DNA of 64,000 nucleotides from Ruminococcus sp. (GTDB lineage Bacteria > Bacillota_A > Clostridia > Oscillospirales > Ruminococcaceae): contig NZ_JAEEMU010000041.1 of assembly GCF_016283395.1 (NCBI RefSeq), positions 1 through 64,000 on the forward strand, read 5' to 3'. The notes under the pieces were generated by a model. That model made no database searches and had not been told where the DNA came from. It saw nothing but the letters and a program-made list of their open reading frames with translations. Of this stretch, positions 11,555 to 19,043 are shown in pieces. How positions within the stretch are numbered: position 1 is the first letter of the stretch; the number at the start of each line of letters is the position of its first letter. The translations under genes and the position numbers were made by a program.

Positions 11555-11733
11555 AGGCGGAACCTCCTTGTATTTTTTTACTGCCGTTCGTCAGCGACCG
11601 GCGCATGAGCGGCAGAAATTATTGTTTGTTATCGTATCCTATGAAAAATTTTTTCGCAAAAACTATTGACAAGCCTGTGCATAATGTGCTATAATATCTT
11701 GCAAAATAGCGAGACTATTCCATATTGATACAT
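11555..11733 (-). promoter_or_regulatory. rpoBC 5' leader, about 180 nt
   Basis: Leader between the rpoBC promoter and the rpoB start codon. Just before the SD it holds a GC-rich stem (CTGCCG paired with CGGCAG, 11582-11614) followed by a run of A. There is no U-run on the minus strand, so it is not a terminator. Its role is unknown. Confidence 0.5.
11666..11695 (+). promoter_or_regulatory. Plus-strand promoter facing the rpoBC promoter
   Basis: TTGACA (11666-11671), an 18-bp spacer and TATAAT (11690-11695), both perfect. It lies inside the rpoB leader and points toward the rpoBC promoter 45 bp away. Confidence 0.7.
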
Positions 11734-11828
11734 TATTACATTATAATACAGTTCCTGTCCAATGTCAAGGGACTATGAAAAGATTTATCGAAAGCACCTG
11801 TTTTCACAAAAAACAGGTGCCTTTTTTG
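11702..11828 (+). ncRNA. Candidate small RNA crossing the rpoBC promoter
   Basis: A perfect promoter (11666-11695) and a perfect intrinsic terminator enclose about 125 nt with no coding frame. The terminator is GCACCTGTTTT and AAAACAGGTGC at 11794-11820, followed by TTTTTT. No plus-strand gene ends here, and the neighbouring TraB gene has its own terminator at 11865. The terminator therefore needs a source, and this transcript supplies one. Its 5' end would overlap the rpoBC leader by about 30 nt in antisense. The RNA itself is inferred. Confidence 0.5.
11740..11768 (-). promoter_or_regulatory. Sigma-70 promoter of rpoBC
   Basis: Minus-strand TTGACA (11768-11763), 17-bp spacer and TATAAT (11745-11740): a full consensus match. 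Confidence 0.88.
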
Positions 11829-11864
11829 TGCATTTTTGTCTTATCCCCAACGTTGCATATACAT

Positions 11865-11901
11865 AAAAAAGCTGAGGACTAAAAATGTCCTCAGCTTTTT
11901 A
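11865..11901 (-). terminator. Terminator of the TraB/GumN gene
   Basis: AAAAAGCTGAGGAC and GTCCTCAGCTTTTT, a perfect 14-bp stem directly after the stop codon. It is symmetrical and could act on both strands. Confidence 0.88.
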
Positions 11902-12981
11902 TCATGCCGCATCTACTCTTTCAACGATGTAGCCTTTTTCTTTCAGTATATCATCAACACCCTTATCGCCTGCGAAATGCGCACTTCCTACCATGAAGAA
12001 ATAATTATCGCCGTTTTTGAGGTACTCCTCAGCCTTTTCAGCCATACCTGCATTGCGCTTGTAGAGGATAGTGTCCATATAATCGGCATAATCATCTTCA
12101 AGCTCCTCGGGAATATCATCTTCTTCGTCCTCTTCATCGAGCTCGTCTATATCGCCCGAAGCCCATGCATCATACATTTCGGCAAACTCCTTTGTATATT
12201 CCTTCATATCATCTGCCTTATCTATAGTCTCGGATATCATATAATCCGAAAGCTCATCGGAAAGAGAAGTTATAACGCTTGCCTGTATATCTATAGTTTC
12301 TATGTCAACAACCTTTTTGCCGTCCTCATCTGCCATAGTTATAAATCTTGCGTCAACGCCTGATTCCTCAATATTCCCGATGCTCAGAACGCTTACAGAC
12401 TCGATCTGTGAAGCCCAGAAGCCTGCACTGTAGGTATCAAACATAGGGCTGTACATACCTTTTTCAGAGAGATAATTCTTCATTTTCACGTAAGTCTCTT
12501 CCGAGATATGGTCTTTGACCGTAGTTCCGTCTGTGTAGACAAGCTTTTGGTAGAATCCCTGGAGCTGCTCCATATCCTCCATAAGACTGTTTATATTTAT
12601 CTCAACAGCCACGCCGTCGCATTTTTTGTAAACGTCCATAATGTAATCGGGAAGCGGAAAAGTATTGTCTGTGACAACATGGATCGTTCCCATCATATAG
12701 AGCTCATTGCCTGTAGCAGGATCAGTTACCTTCCACATAGCAGGAGTGATATCGGTCACGGATACATAATCGTTTATATCTGTTTCATCTCTTTTTGCCG
12801 CTTCTGTAGTCTGCTCTGCAGTTTCTGTCTCAGTCGCAGCCTCTGTGGTCTGTTCCTCTGTCAACGCAGCAGTAGTCGCTTCCTGCTCCTTTTTGCTGTC
12901 CGTATTTTTCTTTGTGCATGAAAACGAGCCGACAGCGCATAATAATGCAGCTGCGGCTGCGATAACACGTTCAGTTTTCAT
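11902..12981 (-). CDS. TraB/GumN-family lipoprotein
   Basis: 359-aa lipoprotein whose signal peptide ends in 'GSFSC' (Cys22). A Thr/Glu-rich linker (about 30-70) is followed by a TraB/GumN domain. That domain carries the two signature histidine motifs, 'GTIHVVTD' near residue 97 and 'VGSAHFAGDKGV' near the C-terminus. They place it with the Tiki/TraB metalloprotease-like fold. In bacteria the function is mostly unknown. A very acidic stretch ('DELDEEDEEDD') lies mid-domain. The start is an ATG with AAAGGA 11 nt upstream. It follows the GntR gene by 27 bp, so the two probably form one transcript. Confidence 0.9.
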   Translation of the reverse strand: MKTERVIAAAAALLCAVGSFSCTKKNTDSKKEQEATTAALTEEQTTEAATETETAEQTTEAAKRDETDINDYVSVTDITPAMWKVTDPATGNELYMMGTIHVVTDNTFPLPDYIMDVYKKCDGVAVEININSLMEDMEQLQGFYQKLVYTDGTTVKDHISEETYVKMKNYLSEKGMYSPMFDTYSAGFWASQIESVSVLSIGNIEESGVDARFITMADEDGKKVVDIETIDIQASVITSLSDELSDYMISETIDKADDMKEYTKEFAEMYDAWASGDIDELDEEDEEDDIPEELEDDYADYMDTILYKRNAGMAEKAEEYLKNGDNYFFMVGSAHFAGDKGVDDILKEKGYIVERVDAA

Positions 12982-13008
12982 AAAAAAAATAATCCTTTCG
13001 CTTTTACA

Positions 13009-13677
13009 TTAAAAGCCATCATCGATAAGGTCATAGTGAGCGTCAATTGCTTTCAGACAGAACTCCGTATCACTTGTTATAATGCCCTGAACCATTTTTT
13101 CATGACATTCCTGAAGCTTCATCTGCATACTGTGATCGGCAGTTATCAGAAAATCATCTATCCACCTCATATACACCTCTGATACAGCATTCATGAAGGT
13201 TATCCAGAAGCTGTTCTCGGTAGCGTAAATAAGCGAATAGTGGAAGTCCCTGTCTGCAAGCGAATTCTCACTTGTGCCCTCGGACTCCTTTAGTCTGTTG
13301 AGAGCCGCAACTATATTGAGCTTATGCTCATTGCTGCATCCTCTTCCGATAAGATAACTGCAAACAGTCTTTTCCATGCTTCTTCTGAAAGAACATATCT
13401 CTTCTTTTGTAGTTCTGTTCATAAGCAGCATTACGTCCATAGCCTTAGCGATAGACTCTGAGATATTATCGGTAAGATAATTTCCCGAGCCCTGTTTTCC
13501 ATTGACAATCCCAAGTATTTCAAGACCTCTGAGTGCCTCTCTGACAGTGTTTCTGCTGATCCCGAGCTTTTCCGAGATACTGCGTTCAGTCGGCAGCTTG
13601 TCCCCTACCTGCAGCATTCCGCCTCTGATAAGGTCAAGTATATAGTCGATCGTCTTGCGGTATTCACTGTTCCCCAT
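13009..13677 (-). CDS. GntR-family (FadR subfamily) transcriptional regulator
   Basis: 222 aa. The N-terminal winged helix (about 5-70) shows 'GDKLPTERSISEKLGISRNTVREALRGLEILGIV', the GntR recognition region, split here only by its length. An all-helical FCD effector domain (about 85-215) follows, with 'FHYSLIYATENSFW' and 'CHEKMVQGIITSD' carrying the usual acidic and histidine ligand or metal positions. The effector is probably a small carboxylate by family analogy. It is first in a likely operon with the TraB lipoprotein and has its own promoter. Confidence 0.93.
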   Translation of the reverse strand: MGNSEYRKTIDYILDLIRGGMLQVGDKLPTERSISEKLGISRNTVREALRGLEILGIVNGKQGSGNYLTDNISESIAKAMDVMLLMNRTTKEEICSFRRSMEKTVCSYLIGRGCSNEHKLNIVAALNRLKESEGTSENSLADRDFHYSLIYATENSFWITFMNAVSEVYMRWIDDFLITADHSMQMKLQECHEKMVQGIITSDTEFCLKAIDAHYDLIDDGF

Positions 13678-13717
13678 AGCTCCTCCTTATATAATATAAT
13701 AATAATGGTATATAAAA

Positions 13718-13746
13718 ATTATAGCATATCTTTTTATGCAAGTCAA
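13718..13746 (-). promoter_or_regulatory. Promoter of the GntR-TraB operon
   Basis: Minus-strand TTGACT (13746-13741), 17-bp spacer, TATAAT (13723-13718). The very AT-rich 40 bp between the -10 box and the start could hold the regulator's own operator, but I see no clean palindrome. Confidence 0.8.
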
Positions 13747-13893
13747 CAGCATAATGTAAATATTTTCCGATCCCCCTAATATCGGCACATTCACAGTAAA
13801 AGTCTATATGTATCACACCAAAGGAATTTTCCCTTAAAAAATCCTGTTTCGTTACAGCATATATACTTTTAATATGAGTGTCATATCCAAGAA

Positions 13894-13916
13894 GCCCCTG
13901 CTATAACGGCAGGGGC
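13894..13916 (-). terminator. Weak hairpin after PPK2
   Basis: GCCCCTGC and GCAGGGGC around a 7-nt loop, 8 bp past the PPK2 stop. On the minus strand only TTCTTGG follows, so termination may be weak. Confidence 0.45.
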
Positions 13917-13923
13917 GTGAATA

Positions 13924-14880
13924 TCACTTCTTGCTCTTTTTCTTTGTCTTTTTTTCAGGCTTCTTTTCGGTCTTTTCAGACTTTTTACCGCTCTTTCCGC
14001 TTTCGTACTCAGCCATAGCTTCTGTGAGCACCTTTCTGCACTCAGGCAGTTTCTCCTTTTCATCATCTGGAAGCTCAGGGTACTCGGGCTTGCAAGCCTT
14101 CAAAGCGTCAAGGAGTATCTCGGTCACGAGATATCTTGTATACCATCTCTGATCACCCGGGAGCACATACCACGGTGCCTCCTTGGTGGATGTCTTATTT
14201 ATAACATCGTTAAAGCATTTGAGATATGCGTCGTATTTGTCCCTTACTTTAAGGTCATCGGCGCGGAATTTCCAGTTTTTCTCGGGAAGCTCGATACGTT
14301 CGAGGAGCTGTGCAGTCTGTTCCTCTTTTGAAACATGGAGGAATATCTTCACAACGCGGTAGCTGTTCTCATAGAGATACTTCTCGAAATTGTTCACCTG
14401 CTCATAACGCTTCTCAAAGAATTCCTTCTTCGAGTCATCGAGTATCCTGTCCGACATATGATAGCCTTTCCATATATCCTCAGCCTGTACGGTAACAAGG
14501 TCCTCATAATGGCTTCTGTTGAATATGGCTATCTCGCCTCTGCGGGGGATATTCTGATGGATTCGCCAGAGATAGTCGTGAGCAAGCTCATCGGAAGTAG
14601 GTGCTTTGTAGTAATGCACCTTTACTCCCTGCGGATTGATGCCGCTGAAAACATTCTTTATAGTAGAGTCCTTTCCCGAAGCGTCCAACGCCTGGATAAC
14701 AACGATAAGTCCTTCTCTTGCATCAGCATAGAACTTGTCCTGCAATGCAGCAAGCTCAAGCTTGTTTTCCTCATATTTTTTTATGATCTCTTCCTTATCA
14801 ACATTATCCTCTTTGCTGTTTGTGGGGAGTTTCCGAATATCGGTCTTTTTACCTCCGATGATGTACTTTTCCGCCTTCAT
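13924..14880 (-). CDS. Polyphosphate kinase 2 family phosphotransferase (PPK2)
   Basis: Cytoplasmic enzyme that uses polyphosphate to phosphorylate AMP, ADP or GDP. The 318 aa contain the single PPK2 P-loop domain: Walker A-like 'ALDASGKDSTIKNV' near 64-77, 'GINPQGVKVHYYKAPT' near 80-95, Walker B 'FNRSHYEDL' near 120-128, and the lid-helix arginines around 'DRILDDSKKEFFEKRYEQV'. Single-domain members of this length are usually AMP/ADP kinases of class II or III; the class is not proven here. The last 25 residues are almost all Lys, Ser and Glu. It sits 49 bp after the DUF4003 gene and is likely co-transcribed. Confidence 0.93.
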   Translation of the reverse strand: MKAEKYIIGGKKTDIRKLPTNSKEDNVDKEEIIKKYEENKLELAALQDKFYADAREGLIVVIQALDASGKDSTIKNVFSGINPQGVKVHYYKAPTSDELAHDYLWRIHQNIPRRGEIAIFNRSHYEDLVTVQAEDIWKGYHMSDRILDDSKKEFFEKRYEQVNNFEKYLYENSYRVVKIFLHVSKEEQTAQLLERIELPEKNWKFRADDLKVRDKYDAYLKCFNDVINKTSTKEAPWYVLPGDQRWYTRYLVTEILLDALKACKPEYPELPDDEKEKLPECRKVLTEAMAEYESGKSGKKSEKTEKKPEKKTKKKSKK

Positions 14881-14929
14881 TGTAATTACCTCCGTTCATT
14901 TATGGGATCATTGCTTTATTTGATTTGTA

Positions 14930-15910
14930 TCATATTCCGGGTACGACAGGCGCAACAGTCATCATGCTGTAGACCATAAGGGAGTACAGTGCAGCCTGAC
15001 TTGCCGCCATGAGCACACGTTTTTTCAGTTCATCATTTATATTTATATCTCTTGCATAAGCAGTTGTCAGAAGCATGAAAGCATGGCAGCCGGGCTCGTC
15101 GCCGTCAAATCCCGAAAGATCGAACACCGCCTTATGCTGTGCAAGGAAGGCTTCAACATCGCTGACATCGCCGATTATCTCGCTGCTGTCGAAATCAGCT
15201 ATGGATATTGCCGCCAGCATCGCCAGTTCATAACGCTTGCCGTATTTCTTGCCCTTTTTGAGCATACTGTCATAAAGCTCCTTGAATTTCGCGCACTTGT
15301 CCTCAGGCTTGCCGTCAGACATTGCCAGAACATGGGATACCGACTGCATACTGTTCTTTGCGTCACTGTGCTTGAGGAGCTTGTAGCTCGCCTCCATGTC
15401 CTCTATAAGGTCGTCATCGGACTTCTCCGAAAATGCAAGCATAACAGCAAAAGCTATATTCTCCTTTGTGGTAAGGATACGGTGCTCTCTTTTCATTCTG
15501 TCGTATAGCTGCCTTCCGCGCTTGATATACTCCTCAGCCTTTTCGGCAGGGACTATCTTTGTGAAAAGCATGGACAGCAGAGCCAGATGCTCCGAATTTG
15601 CAAAATACTTCCGCATCATCTCATAGCACTGCATATACTGCTTTAATTCGCCCCGAGGGTCATCGCTTACGGAAATAAGCGAAGCGATAAGCGGACGTAT
15701 AGTACTGCGGAAGCTTGAAAGCATTTTGGGATCAGCCTTGATGAATGTCATGCTGGCTTTGTATTTTGCTAAGTCAAATTCCGCATCAGCAGCACAGAAA
15801 ACACTTGCACATACAGGATAGAGTATATCCCTTTCAAGCGGGCAAAGATCGGTAAACAGCCCGAGATTGAGCAGATACTTGTCACAGAGTTTCTTGAGAA
15901 GCTCCTTCAT
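14930..15910 (-). CDS. DUF4003-like protein
   Basis: 326 aa, alpha-helical, with no signal peptide. The ordered blocks resemble DUF4003 proteins: an N-terminal helix pair, 'RSTIRPLIASLISVSDDP', 'AEEYIKRGRQLYDRMKREH', 'TTKENIAFAVMLAFS', and a hydrophobic C-terminal segment 'ALYSLMVYSMMTV'. The function of that family is unknown. I start at the ATG at 15910, where GGGAGG lies 6 nt upstream; the upstream ATG at 15928 has no SD. It is the first gene of a likely two-gene unit with PPK2. The family name is from memory of the pattern and was not checked. Confidence 0.75.
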   Translation of the reverse strand: MKELLKKLCDKYLLNLGLFTDLCPLERDILYPVCASVFCAADAEFDLAKYKASMTFIKADPKMLSSFRSTIRPLIASLISVSDDPRGELKQYMQCYEMMRKYFANSEHLALLSMLFTKIVPAEKAEEYIKRGRQLYDRMKREHRILTTKENIAFAVMLAFSEKSDDDLIEDMEASYKLLKHSDAKNSMQSVSHVLAMSDGKPEDKCAKFKELYDSMLKKGKKYGKRYELAMLAAISIADFDSSEIIGDVSDVEAFLAQHKAVFDLSGFDGDEPGCHAFMLLTTAYARDININDELKKRVLMAASQAALYSLMVYSMMTVAPVVPGI

Positions 15911-15942
15911 GGCGCACCTCCCTAACATTTCATCTCAAAAAT

Positions 15943-15971
15943 AATATATCAGAATATCATAAAAGTGTCAA
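15943..15971 (-). promoter_or_regulatory. Promoter of the DUF4003-PPK2 unit
   Basis: Minus-strand TTGACA (15971-15966), 17-bp spacer, TATATT (15948-15943). Confidence 0.8.
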
Positions 15972-16213
15972 AGCACTTTTTGCGCACAATTTATATTACA
16001 GATACGAATCATGTCAATTTATTACCATTGAAGCAGCAGCGTCCCCAAAACCTGCTTACTTCGTCATTTCAGGCAGCTTCATCACAGTATATATGAAGCT
16101 TGATAAAACATTTTGGTATCTATATAAAAATATTATATCACACTTCTCAAACAATTTCAACCAAAATTATATAAAAAATCATTTTTTTTCGTACAAAAAC
16201 TACGATGAGCCGT
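15972..16213 (+). other. AT-rich spacer, nothing recognised
   Basis: Between the DUF4003 promoter and the candidate RNA terminator I see long A/T runs but no coding frame, hairpin or promoter that I can support. Confidence 0.5.
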
Positions 16214-16357
16214 AAGAAAAGAGCTGTACCATTACAGTACAGCTCCTTCTGATTTGTCCCTTACAATATATTTCTATCTCTTTGCGGAGTGCAGTTCCGC
16301 GCAAAAAGCGTCATGAAAACAGAACAAGTGCTCAGTCTGCCCATTCCGCCTTTTACA
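16214..16357 (-). ncRNA. Candidate structured small RNA, about 144 nt
   Basis: Minus-strand promoter (16392-16364) and intrinsic terminator (GAGCTGTAC paired with GTACAGCTC at 16221-16245, then TTTTCTT) enclose a non-coding stretch. Inside, GCGGA pairs with TCCGC and GCAG with CTGC. An inner helix pairs GTTCTG with CGGAAC, and an apical stem pairs ACGC with GCG. The result is one long interrupted hairpin with an asymmetric bubble. That shape recalls 6S-type RNAs, but I cannot assign a family. A 71-aa ORF over this area (16261-16476) has no SD and crosses the promoter, so I do not treat it as a gene. Confidence 0.5.
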
Positions 16358-16363
16358 CTGACA

Positions 16364-16392
16364 ATTATATTATCACCCCATTGATAAATCAA
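16364..16392 (-). promoter_or_regulatory. Promoter of the candidate small RNA
   Basis: Minus-strand TTGATT (16392-16387), 17-bp spacer, TATAAT (16369-16364). Confidence 0.65.
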
Positions 16393-16417
16393 GACTTTTA
16401 TTGCTATAGGGAGCATA

Positions 16418-16471
16418 ATTTGGTCAAATAATGCGAAATTTCGCTGATTTTCAATCATTATATTACCAAAT
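16418..16471. repeat. Interrupted palindrome, 16-bp arms
   Basis: ATTTGGTCAAATAATG (16418-16433) and CATTATATTACCAAAT (16456-16471) match at 14 of 16 positions around a 22-bp centre. The palindrome lies 26 bp upstream of the small-RNA -35 box and 17 bp past the GH16 stop. It could be an operator or the 3' structure of the GH16 mRNA. Confidence 0.55.
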
Positions 16472-16488
16472 CGCACCTTTCACATATT

Positions 16489-17913
16489 TCACTCCCATGA
16501 AATATCCGAGATAGTGACAGTATGTGCTCCTATCGCAGCAGCGTCGTCGATATTTCCGAGCTGGAACTTTATATCCGCTTTCATATCGCTTGGGAATACC
16601 ACGTCGAAGCTGTAATGCTTCTTTTCGGGAGTAAGCGTCAGCTTTTCGTCAAGATAACGGGTATATGCACTATCCTCGGCAGTCAGTACCATACTGCGCT
16701 GAGCGGTGGAGCTGATATCGAAACTGATAGTGTGCTTTTCTCCCGCCTTGACAGCCTGACCTCTCAGCAGCCCCATAACAGCATATTCCAGTGAACCTGC
16801 ATTTTTGATATCGACTATGGTACAGCCCTCTCTATTTGCAACAGAAGCCTCCGCGCCCTCGATGTAATTATCCAGCGGCAAAGAGCTCATTTCGGAAGGA
16901 ACGAACTGAGAACCCGTTTTTTCATAAACTCTTACGTAATCTATATCGAAGTGCTTTTCGCCGTCTGCAAATGTATTAGGTTCAGCGTAGATACCGTCGA
17001 TACCGTCAAAATGTCCGCCGACAGCGAAATTGAGAATAATATAGAAATTCTGGTCAAAGGGCGCAGGATAGCTGAAGCCCTCGGAATACCAGTCGGTCTG
17101 AGTGCTGTACAGGTTTCCGTCCACATACCAGCGTATCTCGCCGCGCTCCCACTCAATACTATAAGTATGCCAGTTCTGAGTGCCGTCACCGTCAGTGAAT
17201 TTGTAGTCATTGGTGAGATAAGTATTGTTAGGCCATTGTCCGCCGAAATGGATAGTTCCGCATATCTTTTCGGGAGTGCTTCCCCAGCCCTCCATGATAT
17301 CTATTTCGCCCGATGCAGCCCAGCCGCCGTAGGCACTGTCCTCGGGGAGCATCCATATAGCAGGCCAGAGTGACTTTCCCGAGTCACATCTTGCCCTGAC
17401 CTCTATTTTACCGCCGCAGGTGGAGAACTTGTGAGCGGTATTGATACGCGCAGATGTATAATCATAGCTTCCCTGTACCTCATCGGCAAGTCTTTCTTTT
17501 CTTGCTGCAATAGTGAGGATACCGTCCTTGACAGTGGTATTCTTATCAGTATAGAACTCCTGCTCGTTGTTGCCCCAGCCGTTGGTAACGTAGTTGCCGT
17601 TGTCGTCCAGCTTCCAGTTGCCCAGCTCATAGGACCATTTGTCCATATCCAGCGAATTGCCGCTGAATTCATCGCTCCATATGAGTTTATAGCCGTCCTC
17701 GGGAGCAGCTTCCGCACCGTTTCCCAGCAGGAAACCGCTGAGTCTTTTCAGCTCCGACTCGGAAGTACCGCCCTTCCTCGCACTTACCATATCGAATATA
17801 TCAACAATGCCGTCATTATTATAGTCCATGACAGCAGTACCGTCAGCACATACCGAGACAGGAACAGCCGCCGCAAATATCAGCGCAGCTGCCAATGCTT
17901 TGATACACTTCAT
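16489..17913 (-). CDS. Secreted GH16 beta-glucanase with an N-terminal dockerin-like half-repeat
   Basis: 474 aa. A signal peptide (1-23) is followed by one calcium-loop repeat, 'DYNNDGIVDIFD' (30-41). The GH16 jelly roll (about 74-336) carries the catalytic signature 'EIDIME', with Glu203 as likely nucleophile, Asp205, and Glu208 as acid/base. 'WPAIWMLP' upstream and 'HTYSIEWERGEIRWYVDG' downstream are typical of laminarinase/lichenase-type GH16. The last 125 residues look like a beta-sandwich carbohydrate-binding module. It hydrolyses beta-1,3 or mixed-linkage glucans by family analogy. Only one EF-hand is visible, unlike a full dockerin. Start ATG with AGGAGG 8 nt upstream; monocistronic. 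Confidence 0.93.
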   Translation of the reverse strand: MKCIKALAAALIFAAAVPVSVCADGTAVMDYNNDGIVDIFDMVSARKGGTSESELKRLSGFLLGNGAEAAPEDGYKLIWSDEFSGNSLDMDKWSYELGNWKLDDNGNYVTNGWGNNEQEFYTDKNTTVKDGILTIAARKERLADEVQGSYDYTSARINTAHKFSTCGGKIEVRARCDSGKSLWPAIWMLPEDSAYGGWAASGEIDIMEGWGSTPEKICGTIHFGGQWPNNTYLTNDYKFTDGDGTQNWHTYSIEWERGEIRWYVDGNLYSTQTDWYSEGFSYPAPFDQNFYIILNFAVGGHFDGIDGIYAEPNTFADGEKHFDIDYVRVYEKTGSQFVPSEMSSLPLDNYIEGAEASVANREGCTIVDIKNAGSLEYAVMGLLRGQAVKAGEKHTISFDISSTAQRSMVLTAEDSAYTRYLDEKLTLTPEKKHYSFDVVFPSDMKADIKFQLGNIDDAAAIGAHTVTISDISWE

Positions 17914-17952
17914 AAATACCGCCTCCTGTTTAAAAGATAGTTTTACGCCATA

Positions 17953-17981
17953 ATTCTAACATTTAAAACAGGCTGTGTCAA
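17953..17981 (-). promoter_or_regulatory. Promoter of the GH16 gene
   Basis: Minus-strand TTGACA (17981-17976), 17-bp spacer, TAGAAT (17958-17953). Confidence 0.8.
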
Positions 17982-18075
17982 GCATTAAAGCCGTTTTTTT
18001 ATGTGCAAAAGGAACATTTTTTCAATTCGGCACACTGTTATTTAATTGCATTTCGGCGACTTTTCAGTATTACAC

Positions 18076-18104
18076 TTGCAATACAAAAATCACCATGATA
18101 TAAT
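18076..18104 (+). promoter_or_regulatory. Promoter of the small lipoprotein gene
   Basis: TTGCAA (18076-18081), 17-bp spacer, TATAAT (18099-18104), about 200 bp before the start codon. Confidence 0.6.
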
Positions 18105-18110
18105 GTAGTG

Positions 18111-18306
18111 TGTCCGCAATGACCGTCTGACGGCGTTTATTGCCCGAACTCGGTTCGGCAAGCGCAAAAAATTGCGCGTCATAATTTTTGATGTCAAGCT
18201 CATTTTGCCTAAAATGGCAGATGCAGAATGATATATATAAGCTTATATTTCGTTCGCTTGCAGTTAACTTTAACGGATATAAGATACAATTACGGAGGTT
18301 AAGATA
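18111..18306 (+). promoter_or_regulatory. Structured leader of the lipoprotein gene
   Basis: About 195 nt with three hairpins in a row: CCGTctgACGG, a bulged GCCcGAAC/GTTCGGC stem, and GCGCAAaaaaTTGCGC. No riboswitch class is recognised. The SD GGAGG at 18295-18299 ends the leader. Confidence 0.4.
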
Positions 18307-18981
18307 ATGAAAAAGATAATTTCATCTATAGCAGTATGCTCATTAGCTATCTGTGCTCTTGCTTCTTGCGGAAGCGAAAAATCAGCAAAATCAGCAAAAT
18401 CTGCTGACATAGCAGGTAAATGGTCCATCGACTCGCTTGAGAACGAGTCTATAGAGCAAGGCGGCATCATCTTCAATGACGGCAAGGGTTCCGCTTATAC
18501 AGACAGCTCTAAAATGTTCCACTTCAACGACGAAGGTCTTGTGATCGGCAGCGATGATGACACAGCTACAAGAACGATCTCAAAAGATCTGTTCAAGGAA
18601 GAGGGAAAGACATTAACAATTGACCTTTCAGGAATGGAACTGCTCATAATGAACAAGCTTGACGAAACAGAAGGCTACAACGGAACATATTCCCTGGACG
18701 GCGGCATCTTATACGAACAGCTGTCCGCACAGATCTCAGGAAGCGAAGAGAATACAGCAGAAGCCGTTGATATCACACTTATATTTAACGGCGATAAAAG
18801 TGAAATGATCTTCAACGATCTGTTCGATTACGAAACCAAAGACGGTCACCTCACATTATCAGGCAATTCTGACGTAATGGGTCTCTCAACCGACGGCAAT
18901 TCTGCCGAATATAAAATTGAAGGCGACAAGCTGACTATAATAACTAAAAACGGAACTGAAACTTTTACAAGAGTAAAATAA
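18307..18981 (+). CDS. Lipoprotein with a domain shared with the dockerin protein at 46131
   Basis: 224 aa. The signal peptide ends in the lipobox 'ALASC' (Cys21), followed by a short Lys/Ser/Ala linker and a beta-rich domain (about 34-224). The domain opens with 'IAGKWSID' and closes with 'TFTRVK'. It contains 'GTYSLDGGILYEQL' and 'LIFNGDKSEMIFNDLFDY', which align with segments of the 46131-47150 protein at the same relative positions. The 'G-x-W' opening and the regular beta strands recall lipocalin-like 'DUF' domains, but I do not recognise a family. It is surface-attached and its function is unknown. Good SD (GGAGG), own promoter and terminator. Confidence 0.85.
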   Translation: MKKIISSIAVCSLAICALASCGSEKSAKSAKSADIAGKWSIDSLENESIEQGGIIFNDGKGSAYTDSSKMFHFNDEGLVIGSDDDTATRTISKDLFKEEGKTLTIDLSGMELLIMNKLDETEGYNGTYSLDGGILYEQLSAQISGSEENTAEAVDITLIFNGDKSEMIFNDLFDYETKDGHLTLSGNSDVMGLSTDGNSAEYKIEGDKLTIITKNGTETFTRVK

Positions 18982-18992
18982 AACAGTCATCA

Positions 18993-19020
18993 AAAAGCTG
19001 CCGAACAGGCAGCTTTTCTT
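18993..19020 (+). terminator. Terminator after the lipoprotein gene
   Basis: AAAGCTGCC and GGCAGCTTT around a 5-nt loop, followed by TCTTG. Confidence 0.8.
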
Positions 19021-19043
19021 GATTTCACACAAAGGAGAAAACC

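Noticed and set aside
16261..16476. 71-aa minus-strand frame downstream of GH16
   Set aside because: No SD, it runs across the promoter and stem of the candidate RNA, and the composition is not protein-like.
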